Origin: Steinernema hermaphroditum
Lineage: Eukaryota > Nematoda > Chromadorea > Rhabditida > Steinernematidae
NCBI GenBank assembly: GCA_030435675.1
Contig: CM059622.1
Span: forward strand, 10,416,001 to 10,480,000
Length of the DNA: 64,000 nt
Direction: 5' to 3'
Shown: in pieces, positions 22,473 through 33,391 of the stretch
Layout of the letters: each line of letters begins with the position of its first letter
Numbering within the stretch: the stretch's first letter is position 1
Translations under genes and position numbers: made by a program
Notes under the pieces: model-generated
The model's database searches: none
What the model saw: only the letters and a program-made list of their open reading frames with translations
What the model was told of the DNA's origin: nothing

Positions 22473-25400
22473 TCATATGGATACGGTGACTGGCGTGGTG
22501 CTGGTCACGCAGTGCTCGTCGCGGATGAACAGCTCCTCCTTGGAGCCTAGAGGACCTGAAGTGGGCGGCGCGGAGACGGTGCCGCCCACCGCCGCCAGTT
22601 CGCTCGTGGTCATCGCCTCGATCGCCTGGAAGAAGAAAGGTTAGGCGGGGGAGGGAGGGGAGCTGCTACCTGGAGGTCGCTGCCGACAGGCTTGCACGCG
22701 GTGGTCTTCCAGTGGGTGCGGAGGCCGGAGGGGCTGATGTACTTTTTGCCGCACATGGTGCACGAGAAGGGCCGCTCGTTGGTGTGGAGTCGTTTGTGGA
22801 GCTTGAGATGCACGTACTGGGTGAATTTGGAACCGCAGAGGTCACATGGGTAGGGCTTCTGGCCGTTGTGGAGCCGCAGGTGCGTCTTCAGGTTGCTCGT
22901 GCTGCTGAAGCGTTTCTGGCACACGGGGCACTGGTGGGGCTTTTCTCCTGAAGCAGTTGAGAGTAGACTTGGCCCCCGGGAGGAGGTGCTACCTGTGTGG
23001 ACGAGGTGGTGCTTCTGGAGATGGGCGAGCTGGGTGAACTCTTTGTGGCAGACAGTGCACTTGAAGGGCCGTTCTCCGGTGTGCGTCCTCTGATGCACTT
23101 TGAGGTTGGAGAGCTGACCGAACGTCTTGCTACAAAGGCCACAGCGATAGCGAGTTTTAGCGCCCTCGGCCTGCAAACAGTCACATAGATGAGCCACTGG
23201 AGGGAAAGCCTACTTTGCTGGAGTTGCTGGGGGTGTCCACGACTATCTCGGGTTTCACCATCGGCTTCTGGAAGGGCGAAATAGGGATGTTCGGCGACTT
23301 GAGGGCCGCGGCCATCGACGTGACCGACTCGGCGCCCTTGACGGCCGCCGTGGCCGCGTAGAGATGTGTGGCGTAGGGGGTGGCTCCGGTGACAAAGGAG
23401 GGCGCCGCGGTGGCCGCGAACTGCGGCATTGGCTCCGTCGTCGGTCTACCGTACACGTTGGGTCTGGGGCCGATGGTGGTGCCCGGGGTGGCTGCGATCT
23501 GGGGCATCGTCGGCTGCACCCAGAGCCCTCCGGTGGGTCCCGGAGGGTGCGTCGCCTGAGGGGGGAGGGAGAGGGCCGGCAGACTGCTGAGGTTCATCGT
23601 CCGCCAATAGTCGAAGATGCTGTGGAGACGGATTCCGGGCTGGCTGTAGGGGTCGGGGCAAGGTACGGTGATCTGCTGCTTCGTAGGAACAGGGCGATGA
23701 AGGGGATTCTGGATGACATTTGGGCGGTGAGGGGGTTGGGGTTCATCGGCGGCGGACGACTGCGAGGGTACCGTAGTCGGAAGAGGTGGGGAGGTGGCTG
23801 AAGAGCCGGAGGAGCTGGAGTCGTCGGAGAGGACCGGAGAAGAAGGTGAAGGCGCCTCGTCGCGCGTCTTTTTGAGGCTGAAGTCGAGGGCTTCGTCGAC
23901 GCAGTTCCGAGAGGAGTCGAGGGGCGAAGGAACGGAGGCTTCTCTGGGCAGGTAGGCGCTGTCCCAGAGGTTGCAGGTGAGGGGACACTGTAGGCGCTGG
24001 GCGTACTCCCGGCTGAACCAGAAGAGGAGTTCTGTGCTCGGTTTGATCGCCTTGATCGAGTAGAAGTATATGTCGTTGTCGATCTGAAAGGTCCTTTTCA
24101 GAAGGGAAGGGGGAGGGCGAGGGTACCTGGCAGGCGACTAGATTCTGGGCGTCCATGGAGGTTGCCGGCTGCACGTACTTCATCCAGTTGGACTTGCGGT
24201 CGTCGGCCGTGTCGATGAGACGAATGAGGCGCCCTCCAGAGGAACTGAACACTTTCCACTCGTTGGCGTTGAGGGCCGCGCGCTTTCCTGGCGCACTCCC
24301 GGCGGAAGAATGCCCGCCAGAGACACCTCCGGTGGCCCCTCCGCCTCCTCCGGGCACCAAACAGTGGGCGGAGTCGTCGACGGCCCCTCCGCCACCTGAA
24401 GGGACCACAGCTTCTGCCGGGGATACGGTAGCCTCGTTGGGGTGGGGGGTGCGCGGCTCGCCGATGAGGGGGCCGAAGCGGGAGCCCCGCGGAATGAAGT
24501 CGGTCGTCCAGATGCCCATCTTCTGAAATCACATTTGCATCATGTGGCGGTTCGTAAACGCGACGGCGTTATCGTGAAAGTAAAAGTGTCCCGCGAGGAC
24601 GGCCTCTGATAAGAGGCCGTTTTAAGCGACAACATATGATGCAATGTGTGATGCCCGCTGCTTTCACTCTCACCTTTGGGTTCGTTGCCGACGGTCGAAT
24701 GGAGAGATTCAGCGGGAGGGAGGTTGCCGCTCGGTTATTCGGGTCCTGAAGGAGAGTTATGAGGCTCGCTCGGGCGTGTTAGGCGGGTACCTGATGCATG
24801 AGGGGCCTGTCGAGAGCGTGGTACACACAGAGAATTGTGGAGATGGACTTGTCGTTCATGCCGGCCCAGTCCCAGTCCGAAGAGGAGCTGCCGCTGACCG
24901 CGGTTCCCGGCGGCAGGCCGACCTCCATGACGCTGACGGCCTTCTGGGGCAAGGCCGGGGGCGGCGGAGGGTTGGAGGAGGATGTAGTAGTCAGCGTCGC
25001 CGTCGCCGATTTCGCGGTGGCACCTGGAGAAGGAGAAGCGTGAGTCACTGGCGCGTTCCATCTCGGGCCGGCGGCAAAGGTCATGGTTATGGACTCGGCG
25101 GCGGCTGTTTCATATGTCGCCGCGCGGAAGACGACATTTGCATAGATAGCATCGAATTCGAATCGCCCTCCGTGACTAAGTGCCTCTTGTTTCAAAGATT
25201 CGCAACCACCTGATAAGCGGCGATGATCCACGAGGTCCCCGGGGGCCACGGCGCCGAAGAAGACGCGGAGGAGGCACAAAGGAAAAGCTGAGAAGAAGGC
25301 AAAATCCGCAATGGTGGTGGACAAGAGGAGACGCGGAGGGGCGATTATGGAAGTGGAACCAGTTGCCGAGGAGCAGCCTGCGGAGCGAAGAAGGGAACGA

Positions 25401-25959
25401 GAAATGATTCGCGCAATCGTCGCGCAAGAAGTTAGCGGATGTGGAGAAGCCGAGATCGGACGCCAGATAGGTTCTCGAGAGACGCGCAGGTGCATGACCG
25501 GAGGGCTGGGAGGAGCTGCCACCTTCTATGCTTCTAGGGCTACGGTAGCGGATTCGTTTTCGCCTACACCACGGACGACATTTGGGGAAAGGGATGAACT
25601 TTGAGGGACAGAGGTCGACGGCGGAGGAGGGACGAAGATGATATTTGAAAACGAAAATACACTTTTGTGAATGAAACGGAGCGGAGATGTTTCATGCATG
25701 CACGGCTACACTCTCTCGATTGAACTTTCAACATGAGTTGAGGAAGAAGAGATACGAAAGGGTTAAGGGTACGGTAGGCAGAGAGGTATGGTATAAATAA
25801 GCAACTCATAACAAACCTACCATTGTTGGGAGGTCCGCTGGCGGAAGCCGAGCGCCAGGAGTCGAGCGGCGCGGCGGCGAACGGCGACGGAGCGAAGGGC
25901 TGCGGCGTGAAGGCGGTGGCTCCGGCAGAGGCTCCGGGTTCACCTCGGTCTTCGCCCAT
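22473..25959 (-). CDS. blmp-1: PR-domain zinc-finger factor BLMP-1 (PRDM1/Blimp-1)
   Basis: Nuclear DNA-binding regulator of developmental timing and epidermal genes. Eight minus-strand exons: 25959-25821, 25023-24791, 24745-24674, 24522-24127, 24083-23214, 23170-22993, 22947-22670, 22625-22473; 772 residues. The SET/PR domain begins [19 protein letters not shown] and includes [16 protein letters not shown] and [14 protein letters not shown] Ser/Pro-rich linker with [10 protein letters not shown] follows. There are five zinc fingers: four C2H2 (CGLC, CTVC, CPVC, CDLC) and a fifth ending HWKTTAC, the C2HC type usual for PRDM1. The N-terminus (MGEDRGEPG, then Ala/Pro/Ser-rich) resembles the C. 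elegans protein, which supports the start. The PR domain carries an extra Gly-rich loop ([18 protein letters not shown]). Introns in the finger region are 43-46 bp. Confidence 0.95.
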
Positions 25960-28900
25960 GAGGAAGCCTTGGGAAGTCGAGAGTGGCGGCGGCGGTGCGG
26001 AGGACGACGAACGGCTCTCACCTCGGCGCTCACCTTAATTAGCATAAGATCAGGGTTAGAGGCCTGGGGCGGGGGCCGGGGTGAGGGGTCAGGAGACCAC
26101 CCGAGCACTAGCACCACACGCGCGATTGAGTCATTCGCGATCGCAGAAGTTTCAAAAGAAAGAGAAATCGCGTCGGAGAACGCGCGACCGGGCTCGCGGC
26201 GCAGAATCGGGTCACGGTCAAGTTCGCCCCGCGGCGAGGAACCCGTGGATCGGCGGCGGTGTCTTAAGCAAAAACAACCCTAAATTGGGTGATACGGTGG
26301 CTGGCGAGAGCGGGAAGGCGAATCTGCCGGAGGAAAAGTAACAGTGCACGCCAAAGCGGATATTCAAAATCGCCGATTCGAAGAGCGGTCGAAAGTGAAA
26401 GCGCCGTTTCGAACCGGTTCCCCTCGAACCGACCGAGTGACCACCAGAAGAAGCCACCACGCGCACCTTTTTTGAGAGTTTTTCGGTTAAACGAGTCCGA
26501 TCAGAAGTATTGTTTAGTCAAAACTCGGTGATTGACCAGTCCTAACGAGTCGACTGTGGACGAGTCCAACCAGTAGGTGAATCACTGACTACTCCAAGAC
26601 GCAAACAACTTCACGGGAAAAGTTTCCGTAGAGCCCTTTGGCGCTCTTAAAAGTGAACTTTAGGTTCATTGCACCCCTCGTAGGGAACGCAACTCTCGCG
26701 GCGTTTCATTTCGCCTCGCGAGTTTCTCCTCGAATTTCCCTTCTCCCGATCTCGACCGAGTGTTCACCTTCGCGCGCGTCGGTACGTGCCGCCGTCACCG
26801 ACCCGAATAGCCTTGTGTCCGCGCTCCCCAAACACGCTACCGTACCCGCAGAAGACGAAGTTTCCCCGTTCACGAAACACGTTACCGTACCCCGGAGGGA
26901 GTCAGCGAGGACCCTGGAGGGGGAAGGGGGCCACGGAGGCTAATCGGGTGTGGGACCGGTGCCAGCGGCGGTCAAGATGCGGCCCCGGGGCGATCCGAAG
27001 TGCAAACAGCGCGGAGGGAGAGGAAAGTGGAGAGTGACACGAGGCGATTCATTTGCATAATCCGAAGGCGATCGTCTGGCGGAAGAGTTACGCGCGGCAA
27101 AAAAGGGGCGAAGGCGAGCGAGGGGAGATTAACAGAGCGCTGACGCCCGTGCCCTTGGCCTTCAAACTGCCCGATCGCGCGCCGGCTGGCACAAAAAAGA
27201 TCGACGGGAGAAGGCGAATCCGCCGAGAGGAGTTCGAAGCTTCCAGGCTTCTGGGACCGGGACGGGTCCCGACGCGACCGAGACCTTAGGGGTCCTGTGG
27301 GGAAGTGGAGCAGGGAAAACGGGTGCAACAGGCGAGGAGGCCGGTAATGGCCTTGGCCTTGAGGGGGATGCAGCAAACAACGAAATGGAAAATTATTGTC
27401 GCCGCGACAGCCGCGATGGCGAATGGCGCGCCGCGGCGAATACCGAAATTGGGTCATTGGCTGTCGCTTTGCAGTGCCAAGGTTGCCGGAGAAAGCGGCC
27501 GCCGCCGGGGGCGGATTCGGCGACCCAGCGACCGAGAAACGCCGTGCGTTCGCGCCCAGGGTTACGGTGCCGAAGTTGAAACAATGACTGACCTGAGGGG
27601 AGCGGGTCGAGGGCTCCGCCGAAGGCGAAGGCGTTCTGCTGGAGCTGCAGGAGCCACGAGGAGAGCATCGGGAGGGAGGCTAGGAAGAAGCTCTGGCGCT
27701 CCGCTGGCACCGCTTCTCTTCACGTCGTCATCGCGTGGAGAAAGCCGGCGCCCGAAGTGAATAGCCGGCTTGTTTTGACCAATTATGCAATCGCCCCGAC
27801 CGGTCCGACTGTAGGCAGCACAAAGGGTCCCAGGGACGACTCCGGCGTGCCGCGAGAACAGCGTGGCACCGTGCTTCTGCGCAGCCGGTTTTTGCCTCTG
27901 GCGACGCTGCTTCCAGCGTCCACGTCTGTGAACGCATAATTACGTAGGAACTGGTCGAAGGACCGGTTGCCGCGACCGCCTGGACAGTGGTCATTTGGAA
28001 CGGTTCCAGGGGCAAGAAGCGAGGTGAAGACGACGCAATAAAAACGCCTCGAGATGATGGCGACGCCGCCCTTTGTTGCTTCTGCGCGCTTTGTTCCTTA
28101 ATTGAAACGTTCTTTCGCAGGAACCACTGGGAAAGAAGCTCGTAAATCGGCGGCGCACTTTGTTTTCGCCGTTCCCCCGGCGATGCCACGCCGATCGCCC
28201 CAAGGTCGTCCGAGGACGATCACCCGAGGTGCCGTGAGAGGGACTCCACGCCGAGTCGTCGAGGCTGAGGGACGTCTCCAGTGATTAGGCACTGCCCTTC
28301 CGAGGGAACCATCGAGGTGTGAAGGTTCTTTCGGTGCAAAAGGAGGTAGTTGGGTACTGTATCGACTCATGGAGCGGGACGTTTTTATCAAAGACGAACA
28401 AATGGTTATTGCATTAAAACATTAGCTACGTTACCCAAAAAGAGAAAATTTCATACCTTTACAAGACCTGTTTTTTGTGTCGAACCAAAAACCCAATTGT
28501 TGAAGAGCATAAAGTCTTATTCCTGTGTAAACAGGTATTTAGTAGCTGCCAATGAAACAAACGAAAAAAGACCCAATTTGCGTTGCTGTTCTAACGTTGG
28601 TTTTTGGAATTCGAATTCGAACACTCCTCTGCATTCCTTTCCTTGTATCCTGGCCATTTAGTCAGTCCTTTCTCGGTTTATTGTTCCTTCGCACGCACTT
28701 TCAAACAGTATACTCCTTGCTAATGCTGGTAGATGTTTCATAGCCGCAACCATAGATGTCCCTTAAAAGAGAATTTATATTGAGTGCCAAATACGAGGTG
28801 AATCGTGACCATCCAGGTCCTTTCCAAAACACAACATGTTGTAGACCATTTCCAAAGTAACGCTTTTGACGAACCACATGCGATAGGAAGCCAAGAAACA

Positions 28901-30134
28901 TCAGCATCTCCTAGAGTAGCTCTTGAGCAGAGCTCCGTATTCCACTGAAGCAAATTCCAAGCCACTCGTTCGAACTTCTACAAAAAAAAGTGTCAAATGT
29001 TCGATTAAGTGCACAAAGGACACAGTACGCCGTGCCCTTCTCTTCGAGCTCTGCTAAGCCCTAAAAGGGGCAATTGTCCTTCCGTCCACCGATGCCCACG
29101 GAAGCACCATTTCGTCTTTTGTGTGGCTTGAGTCGCCATCGATTTTCGCAGAGAATAAAAGGAAACAAAAAGCGACGGACAGCGACGGCACGGATCGGAT
29201 TCGCCTGACGGTGTCAAGGTCCTTCCTACTATTTGCCTCATTTCATCACATACGCTTCGCAACTTGATATGATGTGTTCCGACGGGAAGGATACTGTAGC
29301 GTGGGAGATGCCGTATGCCATGTGAACAGCCTTTCATTGCACCATTTTCTTTCATAGCAAATGGTCAAAACTTTTCTCCTTTTCTGCTCTTCGTCTTCTC
29401 GTCATCATCCAATTTTTGGTTTTCCCTTCGGTTCAAAAAGTGCCAGGTTGAACGACCTCCGGTGGCCACCCACCCTCTGTCCTCGTCTCCATTGTCGTTC
29501 CGTGGATTACCCCCTAATCGTCCACTTTCGCCTCTTTCACTAATGCAACATGGCGACCTTCCGACGCACTCCGCGTGTCGACCTTCGTCCACCCAAACAA
29601 TTTCACTCCTTCCTTCTTCTGCAAACTGCAAGGCGAATCCTCGATGACCCCGATGGCGCGCTCCTTCGGCTTGTTGACGCCGTTCGGCCGAGAAGAAAAC
29701 CCCGCCAACGAGATCGAGATGTTATCTTCGGGTGTTGCGCTCCGTCGGCGCCTGGCTCCTCACCTACTTTCACAAAAACGGTCGGTGAAACCGAGCCTTC
29801 CCGGAGGATGACACGCGACGGATTAGGGGGTGTCGGGAGCGGTGTTTTGATGTCTTCGAGACACTGGTCAAGAAGATAAGTGTTAGCGTCTTGAAGCAGC
29901 TCTGCACCCAGCATCTCTAAACGCGTCGCTTGGAACACTTTCAACAAAAAGAACCAACTCGGTCAAGGCCACGACGTCGACGAGTGGAACCGCCCGAGGA
30001 AAAGTATCGGAATTCTGCGAAAAGCGGATGTCCAGCACCGTTGATTCAGAGAGCACTGGAAAGTGAAAGTGACAAGCAAAACCGGTTCTTCCAAGACTCG
30101 AGAAAGACCACCCGGACCGCTGACTCTCGCCACT
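25960..30134. promoter_or_regulatory. Long GC-rich upstream region of blmp-1, then gene-poor DNA
   Basis: From 25960 to about 28300 the DNA is strongly GC- and CpG-rich. It holds one plausible minus-strand exon (27668-27593, listed separately). It probably contains the blmp-1 promoter and 5' regulatory DNA. From 28300 to 30134 composition is more neutral and no gene is supported. Short hydrophobic ORFs there (for example near 28550-28740) have no splice or family evidence. Confidence 0.45.
27593..27668 (-). CDS. blmp-1: Candidate alternative first exon of blmp-1
   Basis: An ATG at 27668 opens a 25-codon exon (MLSSWLLQLQQNAFAFGG and so on) that ends in phase 1 at a GTCAGT donor. Phase 1 matches the acceptor of the second blmp-1 exon at 25023, so skipping the exon at 25959 would give a protein with a different, Leu/Gln-rich N-terminus. 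The upstream frame is closed by a stop, so the ATG would be the true start. No cDNA evidence is visible; chance phase agreement is one in three. Confidence 0.35.
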
Positions 30135-30789
30135 AACAAGGAGAAGTCCCAAAATGTCCCACGCCGATTCCGCTGAAATTTGGCAAGAAGATAGAGGTGC
30201 TGGAGTGTAGCAAAACCTGATAGGTTTCGTCGGTGAATAGGGATTTAAGCTATGTTTCATAGTTGATTTTGACATCTTAATTGTAAGGTCTCCTGGTGCG
30301 ATGTCCCTGACGCCTCACAATGTACGGCATTCTTGTCCGTTTTTGTCGTTTTTTTGACGGGTTTTCTAAGGTTTTCGGCATTTAGAGCCAAAATTAACAA
30401 CTGGTCAAAAAACGACAAAAACTGACACAAATATCGTATATCTTGTGGAGTCAGGGATATCGCATCAGGACGCTTTACAATGATAGAGGACAAAATCACC
30501 TATCTTAAATATTACTCAAAATACGCAAACGATCTGCTATTCGCGCTAGGTATTTATCTAAAGTCCTTCTTGAACGAAGATGAGCGAGGAGTGAATCGGT
30601 TTTACGCGGAATTCCTAGTAAATTTCGTGAACAACGAAAAGGGGGTGAGGGGGTGCACGCATATTTTTTTATAGCTTAAATCCCCCATTCACCGATAAAA
30701 CCTATCAGGTTTTGCTACACTCTAGCACATCTATCTCCCTGCCAAATTTCGGCCGAATCGGCGTGGGACAGTTTGAGACCTCTCCTTGT
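30135..30789. repeat. Nested inverted-repeat (fold-back) element, about 655 bp
   Basis: Outer arms 30135-30253 and 30671-30789 are each 119 bp and strongly complementary; the shared GTAGCAAAACCTGATAGGTT is followed by further matching sequence. Inside them, a second pair, about 30280-30358 and 30404-30481, is also inverted (TTTTTGTCGTTTTTT with its complement), at roughly three quarters identity by eye. The centre and flanks hold no transposase. A 65-codon ORF (30480-30674) runs from the inner into the outer repeat and is probably not coding. The structure fits a non-autonomous fold-back transposon. Confidence 0.8.
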
Positions 30790-30988
30790 AAGTGGACTGT
30801 CAGAGAGTAGCCATGACGTGCGATTTTTTGGAAAGTGGATACAGGAAGGTCGAACCATAGAAGAATGAAACGGTGAAAATGCACACCTAAATGTGATATT
30901 GGCACTTAAAAACGTAATCACGTCCGGTTTAGTCTCTGGCTGATGCCGACGCTGTATTGTGATCTAAGCCTCTCTGTCAATTTCAAAA

Positions 30989-32854
30989 ATGGCGGCGCGT
31001 CCCAATTTGGAGTCTTTCGCTGGACGCCTCAAAAAAGGCGAGGAATTTTTTGGTCTTGTCGCTAAGGACCTCTCCACATCCCCGGATGAGAAGCCAACGT
31101 TCATGGCCGATATCCTGTCTAAATTGGAATCGTTCATTGGAAATCGACGAGTCCGGAAACTCCAAATGGCCTGGTCGCTTGGCTCGGAAAGAGAGTGTCT
31201 CTATCGACTCATGAATTTGGTCATCTTCCTCAGCATCAAGCATAGGTTTTCTCCTATCGAAACCATATTCTCCGACTTCTGCTTATCGGAAGATGAGAAG
31301 GAGTGCCTCGGCTCTCTGGGAATCGCCACAACTGATTCCGTCGATCCGTCCAAATGGGAAAAGAAGGAGCCTGGCGAAGTGGACATCTTCTTCTTACCTC
31401 AGTACCATCTTACTCTTCAAAACAGCCTACTCTCCTCTCTGTGGACACCGGAATCCTTGCGGAACTCCATTTTCATTGCAGACTTCAGATGGGACATAAC
31501 CTCTGATTTCTGTCGTCTCCAACCCTCCCTCGTCCTTCAAGAAGGCGGCCTCTTCAAGTATCACATCGAAGGTGACTATCGTTTGGTGGACAACGACGTT
31601 ATCTGTCGTGAGTACAACCACGGAGAGGCTCTGCCAGAGCTGGCGGCGGTTGATCTTCACCACAGCCTTCTTCCACCAGGTTGGTTGCTGTGCTGTGACT
31701 ATATTTATTGAAACTCTTCAGTGATCTACGAGAATCTGAGCGAAGGAGAGAAGAAAATACGGCTAAGGACCGTTTCAACTCACAGAGACATCGACCACAA
31801 TCTGAAGATTTTGAGAAAGGAGATTTCCAGAGAAGATTATGGGTATGTTCGGCCAGAAGAAGGGCCAGAAGTAATCAACCTACATTGACTTATGGGACAT
31901 AGGGAAGTGTGTTCCACTAGGCCTCGATAGCGCAGTAGGCAGCGCGTCAGTCTCATAATCTGAAGGTCGTGAGTTCGATCCTCACTCGGGGCAAATTTTT
32001 CTCACTTTCAGTTGTGTTTTCCTTTTTGTTCAAATAGTGTTTTAAGGATTGCTGGACTGTCCAAAATCGCGGAACAACTCGGTACTCGGAAGATCGCTCG
32101 AATCAAGTTGATAGGAAACGGCCATTTTGGTTTCCGATCCGACACTCGGGGGCTGAACGAACGAGGACTGCAGGAACTAGCGTGGATTTTGACTCTGAGG
32201 GAGAGATACGACGTGAAGCGAGTCACTTGCCAGGAGCCAGTTTTGACCACATTCGAGCTGGACTATTTAGCTTCCATCGGGATTGGAACCCTGCCTAATG
32301 GCGACCTCGCCGATGAAGAAGAAGGTTTAAACGACGGAGAAGTGGTCCTCGTCTGGATGGTGCACGTCTGGCCCGATAGCCTCAACAACGTCCTTTGGGC
32401 GAATCGTCATCGGCTGGACAAGATCGTCTTCGTCGGCAACAACTGGAGCCGTCGCTTTCCAAGACTCAACTTGATAGCCATGAACAAGATGAAGGCCATA
32501 TTACCATCGGCTTTGATGGCTACCGTAACCGCGGGACTGGCTACAGTGTTCAAGATGCCAGCCTCCTTGAGGATCGGAGCCACACTCGCAATCGTCGCGG
32601 CTACCGTATACGTAACAGAAAACCACCTCTACGAGGAGGTCATCAAACAGAAAGAGTTACAAGCATTGAAGGCGTTCGTCCGAAAAGCGAAAATGATTCC
32701 CTTCCGCTACTTCGGACGCGATGGATGGGGTACGGTAATCGATGTTATGACCTATCCAGAAAAGTGCCTTCCGGGGCAAAGCGACACCAAACCAATCTAC
32801 GTACTCAACAAAACTTATTACGCGTACGATGAAAACGGAACGTTGAAGGATTGA
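30989..32854 (+). CDS. Tandem SRR1-domain protein
   Basis: Exons 30989-31679, 31722-31842 and 32038-32854 join in phase to give 542 residues. Two SRR1-like units follow each other. The first contains EVDIFFLPQYHLTLQNSLL, SLWTPESLRNSIFIADF and a C-terminal helical part. The second has KIARIKLIGNGHFGF, the DPVFT-like segment TCQEPVLTTFELDYLASIG, VVLVWMVHVWPDSLNNVLWA and NRHRLDKIVFVGNNW. SRR1 proteins act in circadian and haem-linked regulation in plants and animals; the chemistry is unknown. After the second unit come two hydrophobic stretches (near 32490-32620) and a tail ending YAYDENGTLKD. If the second intron is not spliced, translation stops at 31888 and only the first unit is made. That intron contains a tRNA gene. 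The ATG at 30989 is the first in frame. Confidence 0.75.
31921..31993 (+). tRNA. Elongator tRNA-Met (CAT)
   Basis: A 73-nt cloverleaf. The acceptor stem GCCTCGA pairs with TCGGGGC (one G-T wobble). The D arm is GCGC...GCGC, the anticodon loop CTCATAA carries CAT, and the T arm is GTGAG-TTCGATC-CTCAC. It closely matches animal elongator tRNA-Met, not the initiator. It has no intron. It lies within an intron of the SRR1 gene, on the same strand. Confidence 0.97.
31996..32000 (+). terminator. Pol III terminator of tRNA-Met
   Basis: TTTTT begins three bases after the tRNA's last base, the usual RNA polymerase III stop. It also forms part of the pyrimidine-rich stretch upstream of the SRR1 gene's third-exon acceptor. 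Confidence 0.7.
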
Positions 32855-33391
32855 ACAGGAGAACTTCCCTGAAATTAGTAGTGTCCAAAGAGACATTTCC
32901 CACATCTAGGGTCGTGGTCACATATTCTAGAAGGACAATAAGCGAACCGCACAGAGGAGCGGGAATGCTGTGACACCGTTGAAGAGAGAGTCTTTGCTTG
33001 AAGCCATGTTTTGTCTGTCTTCTCTGTTATCTCTTTCCGAAGCAAAACAGTTCGAAAAAATTACACCGAACATGCCGAAGCATAAAACATTCAAAATTCA
33101 TTGACCGCTGAGATCGAACAGAGGAAACGTTCGCTAGAGTGCCGTAATGGTTTTCGATTCGACACTGCAGAGTTCAACGCATGACGAAGAGTTGTAGCTG
33201 GCAGTAACACACAGTAACATCAATGTCGATGAAGAGATCTCTATTTGAAGCCTTTCTCCCCAGCACTTCTTGTCGTGGATCACACTAAACCATATTCGAT
33301 TACATACAACCCTTTCATCGACATAACGGTGGCGATATGTCATTGACATCGGAACTTAGGCTTAACGCAATCACTTAGTCAAGATTCAGCA
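32855..33391. other. Intergenic, 3' flanks of convergent genes
   Basis: This lies between the SRR1 stop and the stop of the first receptor kinase, which converge. No ORF or repeat of note is visible. No canonical AATAAA is obvious close to either stop codon. Confidence 0.4.
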
